7,793 bases of DNA, taken from the NCBI GenBank assembly GCA_030599055.1, contig JAUVOS010000112.1, forward strand, positions 1 through 7,793. The letters run 5' to 3'. The notes under the pieces are model-generated. The model made no database searches. It had not been told where the DNA came from and was given only the letters and a program-made list of their open reading frames with translations. This DNA is from Lutibacter sp. (lineage in GTDB: Bacteria; Bacteroidota; Bacteroidia; Flavobacteriales; Flavobacteriaceae). A program made the position numbers and the translations under genes. Shown one piece after another: positions 5,444-7,793 of the stretch. Numbering within the stretch: position 1 is the first letter of the stretch; each line of letters starts with the position of its first letter.

Positions 5444-5581
5444 ATACACTATTTTTACAAACCGTATCAATTTTGATTTTTCTTATAAATTTTTTTACTA
5501 TTTTTATAGTTCAATAAAACTAAGATGCATTATTTTAATCAGCCTTTTCTCAACTTCTTTAAACGTCTTTATAAAAAATTG

Positions 5582-5609
5582 CTTTGCGCCTTAGCGTATT
5601 AGCGGTGAA
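5582..5609. repeat. Repeat of the 'ctttgcgccttagcg' type directly upstream of nnr
   Basis: The stretch begins ctttgcgccttagcg and continues with a second agcg unit (tattagcggtgaaa). It resembles, in inverted orientation, the 'cacgcaaag-cccgcaaag' units at 5281-5334, since both ends read as tttcac followed by cgc-aag words when taken outward to inward. It ends 12 bases before the nnr ATG, so it must be part of the nnr leader or promoter. The word ttgctttg (5579-5586), one mismatch from TAnnTTTG, straddles its left edge. Confidence 0.55.
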
Positions 5610-5620
5610 AATTAAAAAAA

Positions 5621-7219
5621 ATGAAAATACTAAACGCCAAACAAATAGGTCAAGCTGATAAGGCAACGATAAAAAATGAGCCCATTTCATCTCTAGATTT
5701 AATGGAAAGAGCTGCTTATGGGTGTTTTAAATGGATTCAAGGACAAAATATCGATGATAAACAGATACATGTCTTTTGTGGTATGGGAAATAATGGTGGT
5801 GATGGATTGGTCATTGCTCGCTACCTTTATAAAGAGGAGTATATGACCGGAACCTATATCGTCCATTTTTCTGATAATATGTCTGATAATTTTATTAGCA
5901 ATTACAAAAGGGCAGAAGAAGTAGGTATTTATCCGGGAAGTATCCATTCTACGGATGATTTCCCAGTTATACATGAAGGAGATATTGTTATAGACGCCAT
6001 ATTTGGAATAGGACTTAACAAACCCCCAAAAGGAATAGCAAAGAAAGTAATACAACATATAAATGCTTCGGGCGCCACTGTTTATTCAATTGATGTTCCA
6101 TCTGGTTTATATATCGATAAACCACTAGAAAAGAATCAAGCAGTTATCCAAGCAAATGTTTCCTTAACCTTTCAAACACCTAAATTAGCTTTTTTACTGC
6201 CTGAAAGTGGAAAATATATTAATAAATTTGTCTTATTAAATATTGGTTTAGACAAAGATTTTATTGATAAAATACCTACGAATTATCATTATACAACAGC
6301 TTCTACTGTTTCGCAATTCTATAGAATAAGAAAGCGATTTTCTCATAAGGGAAATTTTGGCCATGCACTTATTATTGGTGGAAGTTATGGAAAAATTGGA
6401 GCAGCAGTTTTGGCTTCAAAAGCAGCCTTAAAAATCGGTAGCGGCTTGGTAACAGCCTATATCCCAAAATGTGGATACACTATTTTACAAACGGCCATTC
6501 CCGAAGTAATGGTTGAAGTGGATGCTGAGGATCAGTTGGAATTTTTTAATTTTAAAGTAAAACCAACCGTCATTGGCTTAGGGATAGGAATGGGAACTTC
6601 TGATAAAACTTCAAAGGCGTTAGGGAAATTTTTAAAGAACAATGATATACCATTAGTAATAGACGCTGATGGATTGAATATACTTTCAAATAATAAGGAA
6701 TTTTTAGATTATTTACCTGAAAACACAATTTTAACGCCGCATCCTAGAGAATTAGAACGCTTGATAGGGAAGTGGAAGAATGATTATGAAAAGTTAGAAA
6801 AAATTAAAAAGTTCTCAAAACATTATAAATGTATTGTGGTAGTAAAAGGAGCACATACACTTGTTGTGCAAAACGACAAATTCTATTTTAATTCTAGTGG
6901 AAATCAGGCTTTAGCAACTGCCGGTACAGGTGATGTTTTAACGGGTATCATTACAGGTTTGTTGGCGCAATCTTACGCGCCTTTAGAAGCGTGTTTATTT
7001 GGGGTTTACGCGCATGGTGAAACAGTTGAATATGCTGTTCCTTATGGAAATTATGAAACATTTATCGCGTCAGATATTATTCGATTTTTACCTGAGACTT
7101 TAATAGGTATTGTAAATATGGAAGACGATCCTACGAATTCATTAAACGATTTTTTAGACATAGATGATGATTTTCCGGATGATTATTTTTTTGATGATGA
7201 TGAAGAACCTCCGTTTTAA
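5621..7219 (+). CDS. nnr: Bifunctional NAD(P)H-hydrate epimerase / ADP-dependent NAD(P)H-hydrate dehydratase
   Basis: The 532-residue cytoplasmic enzyme repairs hydrated NADH and NADPH (NADHX, NADPHX). The N-terminal YjeF domain (about 1-215) interconverts the R and S epimers and shows GMGNNGGDGLV (54-64), DAIFGIG (125-131) and DVPSG (158-162). The C-terminal ribokinase-like domain (about 230-495) dehydrates the S form using ADP and shows KGNFGHALIIGGS (243-255), DADGLN (348-353), TPHPRELERL (372-381), VKGAHT (408-413) and the nucleotide/catalytic loop NQALATAGTGDVLTGIITG (428-446). The fused arrangement and core length agree with E. coli Nnr (YjeF). The last 32 residues (501-532) contain 15 Asp/Glu and no basic residue, an acidic tail beyond the dehydratase fold. 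The start lies 12 bases after a repeat and matches the usual N-terminus (MKILNAKQIGQAD). The M90 peptidase gene follows after 47 bases, suggesting co-transcription. Confidence 0.95.
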   Translation: MKILNAKQIGQADKATIKNEPISSLDLMERAAYGCFKWIQGQNIDDKQIHVFCGMGNNGGDGLVIARYLYKEEYMTGTYIVHFSDNMSDNFISNYKRAEEVGIYPGSIHSTDDFPVIHEGDIVIDAIFGIGLNKPPKGIAKKVIQHINASGATVYSIDVPSGLYIDKPLEKNQAVIQANVSLTFQTPKLAFLLPESGKYINKFVLLNIGLDKDFIDKIPTNYHYTTASTVSQFYRIRKRFSHKGNFGHALIIGGSYGKIGAAVLASKAALKIGSGLVTAYIPKCGYTILQTAIPEVMVEVDAEDQLEFFNFKVKPTVIGLGIGMGTSDKTSKALGKFLKNNDIPLVIDADGLNILSNNKEFLDYLPENTILTPHPRELERLIGKWKNDYEKLEKIKKFSKHYKCIVVVKGAHTLVVQNDKFYFNSSGNQALATAGTGDVLTGIITGLLAQSYAPLEACLFGVYAHGETVEYAVPYGNYETFIASDIIRFLPETLIGIVNMEDDPTNSLNDFLDIDDDFPDDYFFDDDEEPPF

Positions 7220-7266
7220 AGAAAGGAACTTTAAACTAAATTAAAGAAATTTTATAAATATAATAT

Positions 7267-7793
7267 ATGACAATAAATATAATAGCAATTCTAGTTTTAA
7301 TTGCAACTTTTTGGGTGATTCGTAAATCGATTAGTGGAAAAGAATGGAAAGAAACGAAAAAACCATTTCCGCCAAAATGGCGAAAAGTATTAAAAGAAAA
7401 AGTAATTTTTTATAAAGCACTAGCTCCAAAGGAAAAAGAGCTTTTTGAAAATAAAGTTCACGAGTTTATATTAAATTATAAGATTATTGGGATAGATGTA
7501 GAAGTAAACATCACGGACAAGATTCTCGTTGCCTCAAGTGCCATTATTCCTATTTTCGCTTTTCCTAACTGGCGTTATACAAATCTTGATTTGGTGCAGT
7601 TGTACCCGGATATGTTCGATGAAAACTTTAAAACCGAGGGGAAAGGAAGGCGAACTCTAGGAATGGTAGGTACGGGTTTTATGAATGGTAAAATGATTTT
7701 ATCAAAACCAGCTTTACACCATGGATTTTCAAATGAATCGGATAAGAAAAATACGGCTATTCACGAATTTGTACACCTAATTGATAAAACAGA
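7267..7793 (+). CDS. MtfA-like zinc peptidase (family M90), N-terminal part
   Basis: The first 175 codons are present and the gene continues beyond the right edge. A hydrophobic segment (4-18) followed by basic residues suggests an N-terminal membrane anchor, unlike the soluble E. coli MtfA. The region FPPKWRKVLKEKVIFYKAL (34-52), the Leu-rich stretch ending in QLYPDMF (111-117) and the zinc motif HEFVH (166-170) followed by LID match the M90 family layout, in which E. coli MtfA acts as an aminopeptidase and inactivates the repressor Mlc. There is no sign of Mlc here, so the substrate is unknown. The zinc ligands His166 and His170 and catalytic Glu167 are intact; the third ligand should lie outside the window. 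It follows nnr by 47 bases on the same strand without a visible promoter or terminator in between. The start ATG at 7267 is the first in frame and precedes the hydrophobic segment. Confidence 0.85.
   Translation, partial: MTINIIAILVLIATFWVIRKSISGKEWKETKKPFPPKWRKVLKEKVIFYKALAPKEKELFENKVHEFILNYKIIGIDVEVNITDKILVASSAIIPIFAFPNWRYTNLDLVQLYPDMFDENFKTEGKGRRTLGMVGTGFMNGKMILSKPALHHGFSNESDKKNTAIHEFVHLIDKT

Larger units (their letters stand above)
5211..5620. other. Gene-free spacer of 410 bases with inverted and direct repeats
   Basis: No credible gene lies here. A 69-codon frame on the minus strand (5261-5470) and a 65-codon frame on the plus strand (5397-5594) cross the repeats and look like no known protein. 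The left half holds the 'acgcaaag' repeat cluster and a small hairpin. The right half (5414-5580) is unique AT-rich sequence without recognisable signals, and 5582-5609 is a further repeat of related type directly before nnr. The promoter of nnr must lie in the right part of this spacer unless it is inside a repeat. Confidence 0.8.

Noticed and set aside
5261..5470. Minus-strand open frame of 69 codons
   Set aside because: Words such as AKARKGI and RALRE are translations of the 'acgcaaag' repeats; the protein has no domain and the frame simply spans the repeat block.
5397..5594. Plus-strand open frame of 65 codons before nnr
   Set aside because: It begins inside the inverted repeat and ends in the next repeat, with composition expected from AT-rich spacer DNA.
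5699..6058. Minus-strand open frame of 119 codons inside nnr
   Set aside because: It is fully antisense to the conserved epimerase domain of nnr and has no recognisable features.

Overview
The window reads as ordinary chromosome of a low-GC member of the Bacteroidota, most likely a flavobacterium (family Flavobacteriaceae). The signs are AT-rich coding sequence, start codons without clear Shine-Dalgarno sequences, two matches to the Bacteroidota promoter core TAnnTTTG, a lipoprotein with a short LxxC signal, and a DUF3822 gene directly before rsmD, an order I associate with this phylum. The genus call is inference; no rRNA or other marker gene is present.

Layout. Positions 1-2155 lie on the minus strand: a RecD/Pif1-like superfamily 1B helicase (728-2155) is followed downstream by the N-terminal part of an S13-type D-Ala-D-Ala carboxypeptidase lipoprotein (417 to beyond the left edge). 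The 310-base gap between them holds several arrays of 7-base tandem repeats and a dispersed-type 'cgctgat' repeat. A divergent promoter region (2156-2304) leads into a plus-strand run: a two-helix membrane protein with a pseudopilin-like segment (2305-3039), an overlapping DUF3822 gene (3008-3868), and rsmD (3970-4503). Next comes a two-gene unit with its own likely promoter: a four-helix membrane protein (4625-5020) overlapping a 65-residue XRE regulator (5013-5210). A 410-base gene-free stretch (5211-5620) contains inverted and direct 'acgcaaag' repeats. It is followed by the bifunctional NAD(P)HX repair enzyme gene nnr (5621-7219) and the start of an MtfA/M90-family zinc peptidase gene that runs off the right edge (7267-7793+).

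How the genes fit together. Most are housekeeping functions: peptidoglycan trimming, DNA unwinding, 16S rRNA methylation and repair of damaged NAD(P)H. The overlapping membrane-protein/DUF3822 pair and the overlapping membrane-protein/XRE pair look like functional couples by arrangement. I see no defence island, CRISPR array, transposase, prophage or tRNA. I do not find convincing evidence of a new multi-gene system. The most unusual material is the repetitive non-coding DNA at 476-702 and 5261-5609, followed by the pseudopilin-like/DUF3822 couple and an acidic tail on Nnr.
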